A stretch of 64,000 nt of DNA from Rhizobium tibeticum (GCF_900110205.1 NZ_FOCV01000013.1:71728-135727); one strand, 5' to 3'; positions 1-9,193 are shown, numbered from the stretch's first letter. Made by a program: numbers and translations. The notes: generated by a model not told the origin, from the sequence alone.

Positions 1-257
1 CCGACTATTCTGTCAGCCTGCACCGCCAATTCCGCCTCAAGTGGACCGGCGTCCCAAATGCCATCCGAGATGAAATGATGCAGGCGGTCATAGCGATCAG
101 GTGCCAGGCGCTCCGCCATCGGCTCGATACTCTTGCGATCTCCCGGCCCGATCAGGCCAGAAACATAGATCGGGCACATCTGCCGACGCTTCTTGTGGCC
201 AAGCTTCTCAACAAACGGCTTCAGCCATTCCGTCAGTGCAACATCCTGCTCTGCCAT
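1..257 (-). CDS. IS701-type transposase, N-terminal part, cut by the left edge
   Basis: An open minus-strand frame starts with ATG at 257 and runs without a stop off the left edge, giving 85 residues. The segment MCPIYVSGLIGPGDRKSIEP, followed by a region ending in LHHFISDGIWDAG, matches the N-terminal part of IS701-type DDE transposases, whose catalytic domain would lie beyond the window. Terminal repeats cannot be identified because only one side is visible. A second, decayed IS701-type relic lies near 29.7-30.1 kb. The family assignment rests on recognised motifs. Whether the element is intact cannot be told. Confidence 0.75.
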   Translation of the reverse strand, partial: MAEQDVALTEWLKPFVEKLGHKKRRQMCPIYVSGLIGPGDRKSIEPMAERLAPDRYDRLHHFISDGIWDAGPLEAELAVQADRIV

Positions 258-356
258 CCTTCGCACCCCTGTTGAAGTGCCAAGGATCGCCGATCATCGT
301 TAACCGAGGATTAATCTGCCAAAGTAGTGCTAGATTGTGGCCAAGTTTGTTCGCTC

Positions 357-542
357 CTATCGGGCGATGACAGCGACCACTATCCGACGGATGACGTCGG
401 CAAATGTGACACCCAGCGCCATGCTCCCGATGCCAATAACCCCGATAGCACCTAGACCCATTAGCTTCCAACGCTTGACGTCATCGGTAACTGGACGCAT
501 TTCAGAAATGTCCTCCTGAACAGCAGCCACATTCCCTTCCAC
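357..542 (-). CDS. DUF1515-type small membrane protein, possibly N-terminally shortened
   Basis: A 61-residue protein with a GTG start. It has an N-terminal amphipathic part (EDISEMRPVTDDVKRWK) and one hydrophobic segment (GLGAIGVIGIGSMALGV). This is the layout of the C-terminal half of rhizobial DUF1515 proteins, which usually carry a longer coiled-coil N-terminus and sit next to phage-type lysozymes. Here it follows directly after the end of a GH19-type endolysin relic on the same strand, which would suit a holin-like or spanin-like accessory, but no function has been shown. The shortness may be decay, because the neighbour is clearly broken. The start is uncertain. Confidence 0.55.
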   Translation of the reverse strand: MEGNVAAVQEDISEMRPVTDDVKRWKLMGLGAIGVIGIGSMALGVTFADVIRRIVVAVIAR

Positions 543-546
543 CGGC

Positions 547-1390
547 CTAGCCCTCGACGGCCGCGCGGATGTCCTTCACGGCCGCGATGATCGAGTGCCG
601 CAGCAACAGCGCCAGCAAGAACGCGACCAATGTCGAAGCCGCCGATCGCGAGGATGGTCCGCCAGTCCATGCCACCGAGGAAGCCAAGGCCCGTGCTCAA
701 GCCGGTACCAAGTCCGCCAATCCAGCCGAGCAGGCTGAACTTCTTTTTCACCTGCGTTTCGACGGCGGCCGGGACAACCGCCTTGTCAGCCACAACCGGC
801 GCTGAGACAAAGCCCTGCGCCATCGTCGCTCCAGACATCGCAAGCAATTCGGCATGGAGTGCCGCGCGCGTCTTCGGCCCGACATCACCGTCTGCGACCA
901 AACCCTTCGACGCCTGAAATTCGCGCATGGCCTCCAGCCCAGCACGACCAGCGCCAGGCGCGCGAAATGCGCGACGCGATCGTCAAAACCTTTCATGCCG
1001 CCGTTGATCTTCTTGGTGATGGTCTCGATATCGCCCTGGTCAGCGAAGCGATTGAGGTTGTGCGTGTCCCAATACCAAAGCGGCACGAGTCCTTCCCATG
1101 GGTCGGCATTGACGAGATCCGGATTGGCTACGAAGTCAGGCGGATTGAAACCTTTCCCGTCGCACCAATCGTAGAATGCCTGGTAGTTTGCCTTGCCGGT
1201 GAGCTGCATGCCGGTTCGGCCCATATACTTCTTGCCGTCGCCGTCGGCAGCCGGCGTGTTGCCGAGATCGGTGCGCGTGTCGTAACGGGTCTGCACCGGC
1301 GCGTTGGCCCCCAGATCTCGCGATCGTAGCGGAAGTCGCCGCTTTCATGCATTAGCTGCGCCAGGTACTGCACGACGCGGCGCACCCGAT
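547..1390 (-). pseudogene. GH19-type endolysin with peptidoglycan-binding domain, broken by three frameshifts
   Basis: Read in three successive frames, the minus strand encodes a chitinase-like GH19 lysozyme domain (LAQLMHESGDFRYDREIW, then TDLGNTPAADGDGKKYMGRT and VPLWYWDTHNLNRFADQGD). This is followed by a peptidoglycan-binding-like segment (MREFQASKGLVADGDVGPKT) and a C-terminal hydrophobic segment ending in RHSIIAAVKDIRAAVEG and a stop at 547-549. The breaks lie in a G run near 1303-1309, near 940 and near 640. Each is repaired by adding or removing one base. The protein would have cleaved peptidoglycan as a phage-type lysis enzyme or a domesticated muramidase. The N-terminus is not clear. 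Confidence 0.75.
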
Positions 1391-1741
1391 CCATCCCGAA
1401 GTCGTCGCGATAACGAGTACGTTCATTTGTTTCTCCACAAATTGTGATGGATTTGCCGTTTGAGCATCGAGCAGAAGGGCGCCGCGACGGCCTTGCTGCA
1501 TGAGCGGAACAGTTCACGCCGCGCTCTAGCAGCGTGATCTCAGCGTTGATGGGCCTGATTTGCCGACTTTTATCAGCAGGCTACGGAATGATCGGGGCAC
1601 CCATCAGCGAAGCGTTCCGCTCAGCTACAACGCGGGCGTCAGCACAGGGCAGGATATGCCGTTAGGACTTAGGTCCCATAGTAATGGAAGACCGACTCTC
1701 TATCTTGTGTGTCTTATGTCATCTATGCGGGGATGCCTGAG

Positions 1742-1975
1742 ATGAATTATATCACTGCGGCTGAGTTTCAAATGATCTCAAGGGCTGTTGTCTTGTGGTA
1801 CCGCTACTACGGCGCTACTCCGATTGTCGGTCGTTCCGCTACGCTCTGCCGTGAGGCATTGGCGTTATTCGATGAAGGTGTAACGACATCCGAGGATATT
1901 GCCGCTTTTCTGATCCAGGAGTACGTAGCCGATGACAGTCTTATTCGAGGATCATCGGTAAATACCCGACACTGA
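1742..1975 (+). CDS. Small hypothetical protein
   Basis: A 77-residue protein starting with MNYITAAEFQMISRAVVLWY and rich in Ala, Leu and aromatic residues. It has no signal peptide and no recognised domain. The ATG at 1742 is preceded by a G-rich stretch (GGGGATGCCTGAG) that can act as a ribosome binding site. An upstream in-frame ATG at 1709 is possible but less well supported. It stands alone between the endolysin relic and the Hint-domain gene, in a stretch with lower GC than the core operons. The amino acid composition is protein-like, which is the main reason to keep it. No function is assigned. Confidence 0.45.
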   Translation: MNYITAAEFQMISRAVVLWYRYYGATPIVGRSATLCREALALFDEGVTTSEDIAAFLIQEYVADDSLIRGSSVNTRH

Positions 1976-2358
1976 GACCAGCGCCTGAAACCGTTGTCCG
2001 AAACATCATTAGCCGGTGACCTCAGTCAATCGGCGTGGTTCGTTGCGATGTGCCCAGAACAGAGCTTCTCCACCCGGGTCTTAATCAACTAAAACGAGCC
2101 GACATCCTCAAGTACGCAGGGGCACGACGTATGGATTATTGCGGTATCGGACAGGCGTTAAGTAATACTATTTAAGGCTATTCTGGCCGACAAATACCAC
2201 TATGTAAGTATAAGACCTAGGTCCACCTAGCATGATTTTGAAGACAATCTAGAATTATGGGCTTCTTGTTCTGGATGAATACAACAGTAAGTCTTGTGTT
2301 CGGGATCTCATTCCGCGATTTATTCGGGCTCCCGTCCCTTTTTAAAAGGAGTGTCAGG
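1976..2358. other. Intergenic stretch, nothing coding recognised
   Basis: This is an AT-richer stretch upstream of the Hint-domain gene. It probably holds that gene's promoter. A repeated CCTAGGTCCACCTAG-like motif lies near 2214-2230, and the related GGACTTAGGTCC lies near 1665-1676. No convincing gene or RNA was seen. Confidence 0.4.
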
Positions 2359-3225
2359 ATGACTTACTTGAGAGATCCCAATCTGCCCCGTAATACTGCA
2401 CGCCGGCGTTTTCTGGGGGTGGCCGCCGCTGCCGGTGCTCGTTTCGCGAGCGTGGCGGGCATTGCCCTGGCGGCTTCATCGTCGCCAGCACGCGCGGCGG
2501 GCCTGCATTTGGGATGGCGCAACGGGGGCGGCCCCGGCAGCGGGCGCGGCAATTCCGGCGGAGCCGGAGGTGGCGGTGGTGCGCAATGCTTCCTGCAAGG
2601 CACGTCGATCCTCACCGATTGCGGTGAAAAGTATGTCGAGGATCTTCGGATTGGCGATCGCGTCACACTTCCGGGCGGAGACACCCGCGCGATCAAATGG
2701 GTCGGTCGCCAAGTGTTCAAGAAGGGCGGCCCGCACTGGCATGACAGCGTCGTGCCGATCCGAGTGGCGCGCCATGCGCTGGATGAGGATACGCCACATT
2801 CGGATCTCTACCTGTCGCCTGGCCATGCGCTATTCCTGAATGGCGTTTTGATCCGCGTGAAGGATCTCGTGAATGGTACGACGATCGCACCGATCGCACC
2901 CCACGACGATATGACGATTGAGTATTACGCCGTCCTGCTCGCGACTCACGAAGTGATCCTTGCTCAGGGCGCTGCGGCGGAGACCTTCCATCCCTCGGAC
3001 AGCAATCGCGAAAATTTCTCGAACTTTGCGGAATACGAACGGCTATATGCCGGTGAGGCGCTTGAGCCGATGACATCCTATGCGACAGTCCTTGGCGAGG
3101 AAGGCGGCTGGCAGCATCTAAGAGCACTTCTTCTCCTCGGCGCTTCTCCTTTAGTGCCGATGTTTGATCCATTCGAGGATGCTTGCGAGAAGATCGATGC
3201 TCGAGCCAAGGAGTTGTTGATCTGA
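2359..3225 (+). CDS. Tat-exported Hint-domain protein
   Basis: A 288-residue protein with an N-terminal twin-arginine signal (NTARRRFLGVAAAAG, then a hydrophobic run ending SSPARAA), a Gly-rich linker (about residues 55-75), and a Hint_2-type domain. That domain starts at CFLQGTSILTDCGEKYVEDL and contains the later block LSPGHALFLNG. The catalytic Cys directly follows the linker and the HALF histidine motif is present. Hint domains do intein-like autoprocessing. Bacterial Hint_2 proteins are often secreted with other repeats, but here the domain stands alone at the C-terminus. The start is at 2359 because AAAAGGAG lies 8-15 bases upstream. A longer start at 2257 lacks this and would bury the Tat signal. 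The substrate and the fate after cleavage are unknown. Confidence 0.8.
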   Translation: MTYLRDPNLPRNTARRRFLGVAAAAGARFASVAGIALAASSSPARAAGLHLGWRNGGGPGSGRGNSGGAGGGGGAQCFLQGTSILTDCGEKYVEDLRIGDRVTLPGGDTRAIKWVGRQVFKKGGPHWHDSVVPIRVARHALDEDTPHSDLYLSPGHALFLNGVLIRVKDLVNGTTIAPIAPHDDMTIEYYAVLLATHEVILAQGAAAETFHPSDSNRENFSNFAEYERLYAGEALEPMTSYATVLGEEGGWQHLRALLLLGASPLVPMFDPFEDACEKIDARAKELLI

Positions 3226-3823
3226 ACAGCCCGCCTTGCCGAACGTTAGGCGGCCGCCGGCTTTGCTCGAGCCTACTATTTACGAGATCGAGGGGCGTTC
3301 TGCAGGTTTCGCGTGAGCGCGGAAACACTGTCAGAACGCCTCCCTCTATGTGCTCTGCCTCGTCACAAGACAGAGCACTGAAGAAGCTTCAGGCGGCTGA
3401 GGCTGATCCAAGTAGCCTGAAGTCTCTCCATAATGTCACCCGGGATGTGCTTTCCGGCGACATGAGCACTGTACGCCTCATGAGACGAAAAACCAGAATA
3501 TTGTTGGGTACGATGGCCTATCGTTGAGTTGAAGGCAGCCGAGCACAGGTCGCGATAGGTGATGATGCCGCATCGATCCAGCACAGCGGTGGGAAGGGAG
3601 TTGTTCTGACTCTCGCGTCAAATGAGAACATTTATAGAATAAAATGCCGCCGGTAGCTACACTTCTGCCTTTCGAAGCGGCAGCCCGCAAGGCCCCAGCC
3701 GACAGTCGGCAGCCATCGAGCTGACTCGCCGAAAGATTCCCTGCGAGTCCGCGACCGGCTACCGCGACAGCATCACGATCCCTCGCGGATGTTCCGGTCG
3801 TTCGAAAGCCGATTTCGCAGGAC
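3226..3823. other. Intergenic stretch, nothing coding recognised
   Basis: About 600 bases between the Hint gene and the methyltransferase relic. Short open frames exist on both strands (for example 3363-3584 on the minus strand), but none has a ribosome binding site and a protein-like composition together. It may hold further decayed material. Confidence 0.35.
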
Positions 3824-4449
3824 ACGCTGTCGCAGCAGCTCTCGCTGGCCTTGGCAGAGGCGTACGGCCGCTTGACGATACAGATCTATCGCGTGGAAAC
3901 AGAAGAATACGGCGTCCCACGGGAACGAAGCCGGATTTTGCTCGCCGGCATGCGCGGAGACGCCATGGCGATCGGCGATCTGATGGCAAACGGTGGAAAG
4001 AAGCTTGGATCGAAGCGCGACGGAACCATGTCGTCATCCGGGATGGCGTCGAGCTGGGGCGGGTCTTGGGAAGGAAATGGCGCGCTGGGTTGCGAAGTAG
4101 GCGTGGCCGACGCGGCGCCTACTTGGGAGGAAGCCGACCGGATCGGTGAAGGGTTCCTACCCTCGCTCACCTTGCGCAAGCGCGCTCGTCTGCAAGGATT
4201 CCCCAACTGCTGGGAATTCACCGACGGCGAGGATTCGTCCGCCGCCAGATTGGAAACGCCGTCCCGCCGGTCATGTCAGGCACCAGGCTTGCGATCGGGG
4301 CTGCTTTGGAGTGGCAGCCCTTCGACTATGGATCGCTGCTGAAGCTACCACACGGCGCCGGCCGGCGGCCGCATCTTCGTGCTAACCCTTCGCCTGGATG
4401 GAGGCGTGCGCACGCGGCTAGGCGAGCTCGGGAGGGCAAGCTAATTTAG
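3824..4449 (+). pseudogene. C5 cytosine DNA methyltransferase, C-terminal relic with frameshift
   Basis: Only the C-terminal third of a Dcm-type enzyme is present. TEEYGVPRERSRILLAGMRG corresponds to the conserved VP-x-RER block after the target recognition region. LTLRKRARLQGFPNCWEF corresponds to the RE-x-ARLQGFP motif IX. After a frameshift near 4230, the next frame gives the motif X block RRQIGNAVPPVMSGTRLAIG. The SAM-binding motif I and the catalytic PC motif IV are missing, so the product cannot be active. No cognate restriction gene is visible. It is a remnant of a horizontally acquired or phage-borne methyltransferase. Confidence 0.8.
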
Positions 4450-4641
4450 TGCTATTCGTTACGAACGGTTGAGCGGGGAGCCTTAGCGACTCATCGAATT
4501 ACAGTTCAGGAAAGAATTCCTCGCGCCCGGCACGCCCCCGGCTCGGCGCCGTCCTCTTCTCCGCGCCTCGGGCGGCTTGGGTGGCCATCGTGGCTACAAA
4601 GCTGAATTCGATGTGGACGACGAAGGCGTCGTCCTCGACTA

Positions 4642-4733
4642 CGCGCAATTAGATCCCATGGAGAGTTTTTTGGCGAACCCACTCTGCCACGGCGCGCGGG
4701 TCGCTAACTACTCCCATGGGATCTAACAGCGCG
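4642..4733. repeat. Long imperfect inverted repeat in the 4450-4781 gap
   Basis: The arm TTAGATCCCATGG (4649-4661) is exactly complementary to CCATGGGATCTAA (4714-4726). After a two-base mismatch the pairing continues outward for five more bases (4642-4646 with 4729-4733). The arms therefore match at 18 of 20 positions around a 52-base centre. The repeat lies between the methyltransferase relic and the end of the glycan operon. It has no T tract, so it is not a simple terminator. It may be a mobile-element or MITE-like structure, a recombination site or a transcribed hairpin. No gene is recognised in the rest of the gap. Confidence 0.7.
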
Positions 4734-4781
4734 ATTATCCTGACAGGTTGTGGCGCGAGAGACTCGAGCGCAAACTTAGCT

Positions 4782-7049
4782 TTAGGAAAGCCCGCTCCTT
4801 CCGATAAGGTCTCGCTGTATACATTCCAACGCTTCTGCTAGAGGTTGATATACGACGCGAGTTGCGTCAGAAATTTCCGCCGACAGAAGACCGTTTTGAC
4901 ACGGTCGATCATCATCCCATCCGGAATGGTTTACGATTGGGTACAAGCATATGCCTTCGATCGGAACTCCGGCATCCATCGCGGCAACGACCTCGCTATA
5001 AACATACATGATCCAACCAGGGCGCCTTTCGGCTTCGATACCGGTTTCGGCAACGAATATCGGTTTGCCATATCGGGCATAGGTTTCGATCAAAATAGTC
5101 CTAAATGGTTTGTAATGCGCGTTGGTTGCGTCGATCGGTGGCCCCCCGTGCATCCACTGATTATTGTGATAGTAGTTGACCCCAACGATATCGAGATAGC
5201 GATCTGCACCGCCGATTTGAGGCCATAGCTTTCCTGCTAATAAATCCCACCCCTGGAACTGCGACTGCCGGTGTGCTTCGGCAACAAGCTTCTCCCAGGG
5301 TCGCGAAGGATCGATGACGACATTGATAACGGGATCGCAGTGTACGAAACGCGCCCGTGGATCGACAGCAAGGATGGCATCCATGGCGGCGATAGAAGCG
5401 CGCGCGAGCTGGACTTTCAATTCGAACCCGCGTCCGTTTGCAAAAGGGTTCAGGTAGCCGGCGTCACCTCCACCCCACGACAAAAACGAGATCTCGTTCA
5501 CGGGGCAATAGAAGGGAACGTCTCCCGTATTTTCCCGCACCACTGCTGCGACTGCACCAGCAAAATTAGCGAACCGTGACACAAACTCCTGCCCCCAAAT
5601 ATCGATATGGTCTGGCCAGCCATAGTGCAAAAGATCCCAGATGACCTGGGTGCCCGCGTCTTTCGCCGCTTCGAGCATCGGAAGAAAGCTAGACCAATCA
5701 TAGTGGCCAGATGACGGCTCTATAAGATGCCAGCGGAGGCCGTCGCGCACGGTTTCGATCCGGTGCGCTTTCAGTTGATCGTAGTCCTGTCGCGCATGCG
5801 AGTCGTGGCCCGTCGAGCCGAGGACATCGAGACGCGTCCCCGCAGTTTCGCCCTCGCCTGGACGGAGGCGGTGCGTTGAACACTCGAAACCGCCCTGAAT
5901 GAAAGATTTGAACAAACCAGATGGCCCCGCTCGCGCTCGGTCTTCCAGGACATCCATAAAGAGACCTTCCCATCGCGGCACGATCGTAGCGGCGCTGTAG
6001 TCATTTTCAACTTTTGACATCAAGGCTTTGCCCAACCGGGCACGCAGTTCGGCTGACACAATAAGCTTCATCATGGCCTGAGCGACAGCGGCAGGATCGT
6101 TGTAGGGCACGAAGAGACCCGAAGTCCCCTCCTCCACCTGCTGAAGCGCCCCGTTGTCAGGCGTCGCGATGACGGGCAGACCTGCTGCACCTGCCTCCGC
6201 TAGAACATGCGGCATCCCCTCGTCGCGCGAGAGCCAGGTAAAAATATCGAAGGCTGACAGAAGGTTGGGAACATCCTTCCGATCTCCGAGAAAGGAAAGC
6301 ACCTCACCCAATCCCCGCTTAGCAGCAAGCGAATGCAACTGTATAGCGTACTCCGGATGGAACGCGTCGGCCCCCCCTACAATCACAAAACGCGCAGACG
6401 CAACGTCCTTATGCACCATTGCCGCGGCCTCTATGAAGTCTTCGACGTTTTTTTTGGGATCAAGCCGTCCGACCCAGCCGACCAGGACCGAATCCTCGGC
6501 CACGCCCAGTGACGAACGGTTTGCGGCACGCCGGGTGGCGTCAAATTCCGAGAAATCGACCATCGACGGGATTTCAAGAGCGCTTGATTCACGACCGGGC
6601 ATCACGGAGGCTGCGGCGTCGCGGATTGATCGACAGACGCCGACGTAGCGACTTGTGAAGTGCTTCGGCCCCGCAAGCGCCTCCGACACCAGCCCGCCAT
6701 GTTCGATCAGCGGCGGGCGAAGATGGAGACGTCCAAGCGCCGGGTAAATATCGGCGACGTTCTGGCAGGAGACCACCACGTCGTAGCCTGGGATTTTCGT
6801 TGCCAGATAGGTTATCGTATCCTCAAACGACAATGCATAAGGGGTCGTATCGACATCCACGCCCAACGCAGTTAGCTGCTCATGTGTCTGCTCAGGCATG
6901 TTCGGCTTGTGGAAACATGCCACGACGTCAATGCGATAGCGGCTTCGATTGAGATTTCGGGCAAGGAGCCGGACTTCGGTCTCTTCACCGCCAACGACCA
7001 ACCATGCGAATACGAAAAGGATGCGGACTGGTTGTTTGCGCGACCTCAT
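4782..7049 (-). CDS. Glycosyltransferase (GT4-like) fused to a clan-A glycoside hydrolase
   Basis: A 755-residue two-domain protein. Residues about 8-370 are a GT-B fold family 4-type glycosyltransferase: GWVGRLDPKKN opens the nucleotide-binding half, and E277 and E285 in SRDEGMPHVLAEAG form the EX7E motif. Residues about 380-745 form a (beta/alpha)8 glycosidase resembling GH1/GH5-type enzymes. CPVNEIS places a likely acid/base at E519 and VAETG places a likely nucleophile at E668. There is no signal peptide or membrane segment, so both activities should be cytosolic. It is the last gene of the operon, and its ATG overlaps the TGA of the upstream gene by four bases. The sugar specificity of either domain cannot be read from the sequence. 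The glycosidase half might act as a transglycosylase or trimming enzyme. Confidence 0.85.
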   Translation of the reverse strand: MRSRKQPVRILFVFAWLVVGGEETEVRLLARNLNRSRYRIDVVACFHKPNMPEQTHEQLTALGVDVDTTPYALSFEDTITYLATKIPGYDVVVSCQNVADIYPALGRLHLRPPLIEHGGLVSEALAGPKHFTSRYVGVCRSIRDAAASVMPGRESSALEIPSMVDFSEFDATRRAANRSSLGVAEDSVLVGWVGRLDPKKNVEDFIEAAAMVHKDVASARFVIVGGADAFHPEYAIQLHSLAAKRGLGEVLSFLGDRKDVPNLLSAFDIFTWLSRDEGMPHVLAEAGAAGLPVIATPDNGALQQVEEGTSGLFVPYNDPAAVAQAMMKLIVSAELRARLGKALMSKVENDYSAATIVPRWEGLFMDVLEDRARAGPSGLFKSFIQGGFECSTHRLRPGEGETAGTRLDVLGSTGHDSHARQDYDQLKAHRIETVRDGLRWHLIEPSSGHYDWSSFLPMLEAAKDAGTQVIWDLLHYGWPDHIDIWGQEFVSRFANFAGAVAAVVRENTGDVPFYCPVNEISFLSWGGGDAGYLNPFANGRGFELKVQLARASIAAMDAILAVDPRARFVHCDPVINVVIDPSRPWEKLVAEAHRQSQFQGWDLLAGKLWPQIGGADRYLDIVGVNYYHNNQWMHGGPPIDATNAHYKPFRTILIETYARYGKPIFVAETGIEAERRPGWIMYVYSEVVAAMDAGVPIEGICLYPIVNHSGWDDDRPCQNGLLSAEISDATRVVYQPLAEALECIQRDLIGRSGLS

Positions 7050-9181
7050 TCTTGAACCTTGAAAACAATTTGCAGGAATTCTGGCCGGTTCGTAATGAGA
7101 TCGGCCAAGAATTGCGGCGCATCATCAAATGGAACGACGTGCGTGATCATGTGGTCGCGGATAGCAGAGCCGTGGCTTCGCATTAGGCCAACTGTCTCTC
7201 CGGCAAGCCGACATCGGTCCCACAACGCCCCCAATCCGCGCGGCACACGATTGATTTGGGCGCACCTGATGTTGAGACCATTGTGATGAAACTCTTCGCC
7301 AAGCCGCAATGCCTGAGCTCCACCTTGGTAAAAGGCGAGATCGATGACTGTTCCCTGCGGCCGCAACGCCTTGAGCGCAGTATGCAAGCTAGTCGCCTGC
7401 GCACGCGTCTGGAACACTACATCGGCGCCGCGGTCTCTGCCGCCGTTGTGCCAACGGGCCTTCACGTGCTGCCACACTAGCTCCTCCTCCATCGCGCCGA
7501 GGCCAAGATCGTGGGCCCTGTTCTGACGGAATTCCGACGGGTCGCCGACAATGACGTTGGAAGCGCCGCTCTTCTGCGCAAACAGCGCAGTCATCAGACC
7601 CACCGTTCCCGCACCGAGAACAACGACGTTTCGTCCCTCAATGCCAGCGCCGAGGTAAGGCACGCTGCTTCCGAACGCCTCTGAATCGGCGTGCAAAATT
7701 CCATTAGCCGCGATCGGTCCCATCTGAGCGACGAACACTCCAAGCATGGGATCGATATCGTTGGAAAGCGGCACCAGCACGTCATGGCATGGGTCTGCAG
7801 TGTGGCCGCTCTTGTGCGCAAAGGTCGTCGCGACAATATCGCCGTTCGCGAAGCCGGCCGCGCGTGTCTCCGAGACCCGCGCCACCTCCATGTAGCCAAG
7901 AAAGGGAACTGGATAGTGAAGGTCAGCCTCGCCTTCCACAAATACACCTCTCTCGCCATCGAACCTCGAATGGAAGTAAGGATTGGTATTTTTCATGAAC
8001 GTGAGTTCGGTACCTGCTGAAAATCCGCTATACAACGTCTCCAACCGGATATGGCCTTCGGGGGGCGGGCCCTCTTCGTATTCCAAAAAGAATGCTTTCC
8101 CCTCACGTTCTATGCCCAGCGAACGAATTCGCCGATGGCCGGGCTGCAGGCCCTGCGGCTCATCTTTACGGGATTGATGCACAAGAGGAGCCATCGGCCT
8201 GCGCTCGAAGACAGGAGGGTCGAGTCTTACGGGTTCGTCTTGTCGAGCTGAGGCTGCGACAGCCAGCGCGATCCGATGCGTTGCGAGCGCGTCCGAGTAG
8301 GCACAGCGAATGTGGTTTTCCTGCCCGCGCACGGCGTCGACAAAATCGCGATCCTCGCGCCAGACGGGATCGCCTTCGGCTTGGCGAACCGGACGTCCTG
8401 CTCCGACATCGACCATGATGTCATGATCTGTCAATTCTATCGCAAGACGATCGGCGAAGATGTTGAGCCCCACCCGATGGTTCCAGCCGAGAAGGCAGGT
8501 CGAGGAAAAGTTGGCGATGACGCCGGATTCGAAGGTCATTGTCGCGGTCGCAACCGCGGGCACATCGAGGCCGGGAAATTCTGAACGATCTTTAAAGCCG
8601 ACACGACCATATACGTCCGTAACTTCGCCAATGAGGTAACGCGCCAGGTCAATGATATGAGTGGTCTGTTCGATCATCTGTCCACCTGATCGATCAATCT
8701 TCCACCACCATTGCGGTGGAGGCGTCTGGTCCAACCAGTAGCCGGAAAGAAGTTGCGCCGGGTTTTCCACCAACAACCGGCGGGCCTCCTCTACAGTATC
8801 GAGGTACCGCCAGTGGTAACCCACGGCTGTTATCAATTTCGCTCGCGCAATCATGGTTGCAAGTTCTTCGGCAAGGGCCAAATCGAGCGTGATAGGCTTC
8901 TCGACAAAGAACGGGACGCCGCGTTGGATCAGCTCCCGCTCCGCGTCGCCGTGCGCAAAGGGAGGTATGCAAATATAAACTGCATCGAGCGCTTCGGCGT
9001 CCAGCATGGCCTGGTGGCTGGCGAACGCTTTCGCGCCAAAGCGCGACGCAGCTTCGCTTGCGCGACCTAAGTCAAGATCCGCAAAGGCGACGAGCGCCAC
9101 ATCGTCAAACCCGGCAAGGATGTCGAGATGGCGGTGCGCGATTCCTCCGACGCCGATGAAGCCAATCCGTGTCTTGTCCAT
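7046..9181 (-). CDS. Fusion of Gfo/Idh/MocA oxidoreductase and MDR-type dehydrogenase
   Basis: A 711-residue protein. Residues 1 to about 335 are a Gfo/Idh/MocA sugar oxidoreductase: IGFIGVGGIAHRH at the N-terminus is the nucleotide loop, and VEKPITLDLALAEEL carries the family EKP motif. Residues about 345-711 are a medium-chain dehydrogenase/reductase without an obvious full zinc-ligand set. Its nucleotide loop is VVVLGAGTVGLM. Such pairs act on UDP- or NDP-sugars and polyol-like substrates. Here they would oxidise and reduce a precursor for the glycan made by the neighbouring transferases. The downstream glycosyltransferase-glycosidase gene starts inside its stop codon (ATGA), and the upstream transferase gene ends 12 bases before it. 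Bidomain proteins with these modules are known. The order seen here, Gfo/Idh/MocA first, may be less usual. Confidence 0.85.
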   Translation of the reverse strand: MDKTRIGFIGVGGIAHRHLDILAGFDDVALVAFADLDLGRASEAASRFGAKAFASHQAMLDAEALDAVYICIPPFAHGDAERELIQRGVPFFVEKPITLDLALAEELATMIARAKLITAVGYHWRYLDTVEEARRLLVENPAQLLSGYWLDQTPPPQWWWKIDRSGGQMIEQTTHIIDLARYLIGEVTDVYGRVGFKDRSEFPGLDVPAVATATMTFESGVIANFSSTCLLGWNHRVGLNIFADRLAIELTDHDIMVDVGAGRPVRQAEGDPVWREDRDFVDAVRGQENHIRCAYSDALATHRIALAVAASARQDEPVRLDPPVFERRPMAPLVHQSRKDEPQGLQPGHRRIRSLGIEREGKAFFLEYEEGPPPEGHIRLETLYSGFSAGTELTFMKNTNPYFHSRFDGERGVFVEGEADLHYPVPFLGYMEVARVSETRAAGFANGDIVATTFAHKSGHTADPCHDVLVPLSNDIDPMLGVFVAQMGPIAANGILHADSEAFGSSVPYLGAGIEGRNVVVLGAGTVGLMTALFAQKSGASNVIVGDPSEFRQNRAHDLGLGAMEEELVWQHVKARWHNGGRDRGADVVFQTRAQATSLHTALKALRPQGTVIDLAFYQGGAQALRLGEEFHHNGLNIRCAQINRVPRGLGALWDRCRLAGETVGLMRSHGSAIRDHMITHVVPFDDAPQFLADLITNRPEFLQIVFKVQE

Positions 9182-9193
9182 GAAAGGGTGTCC

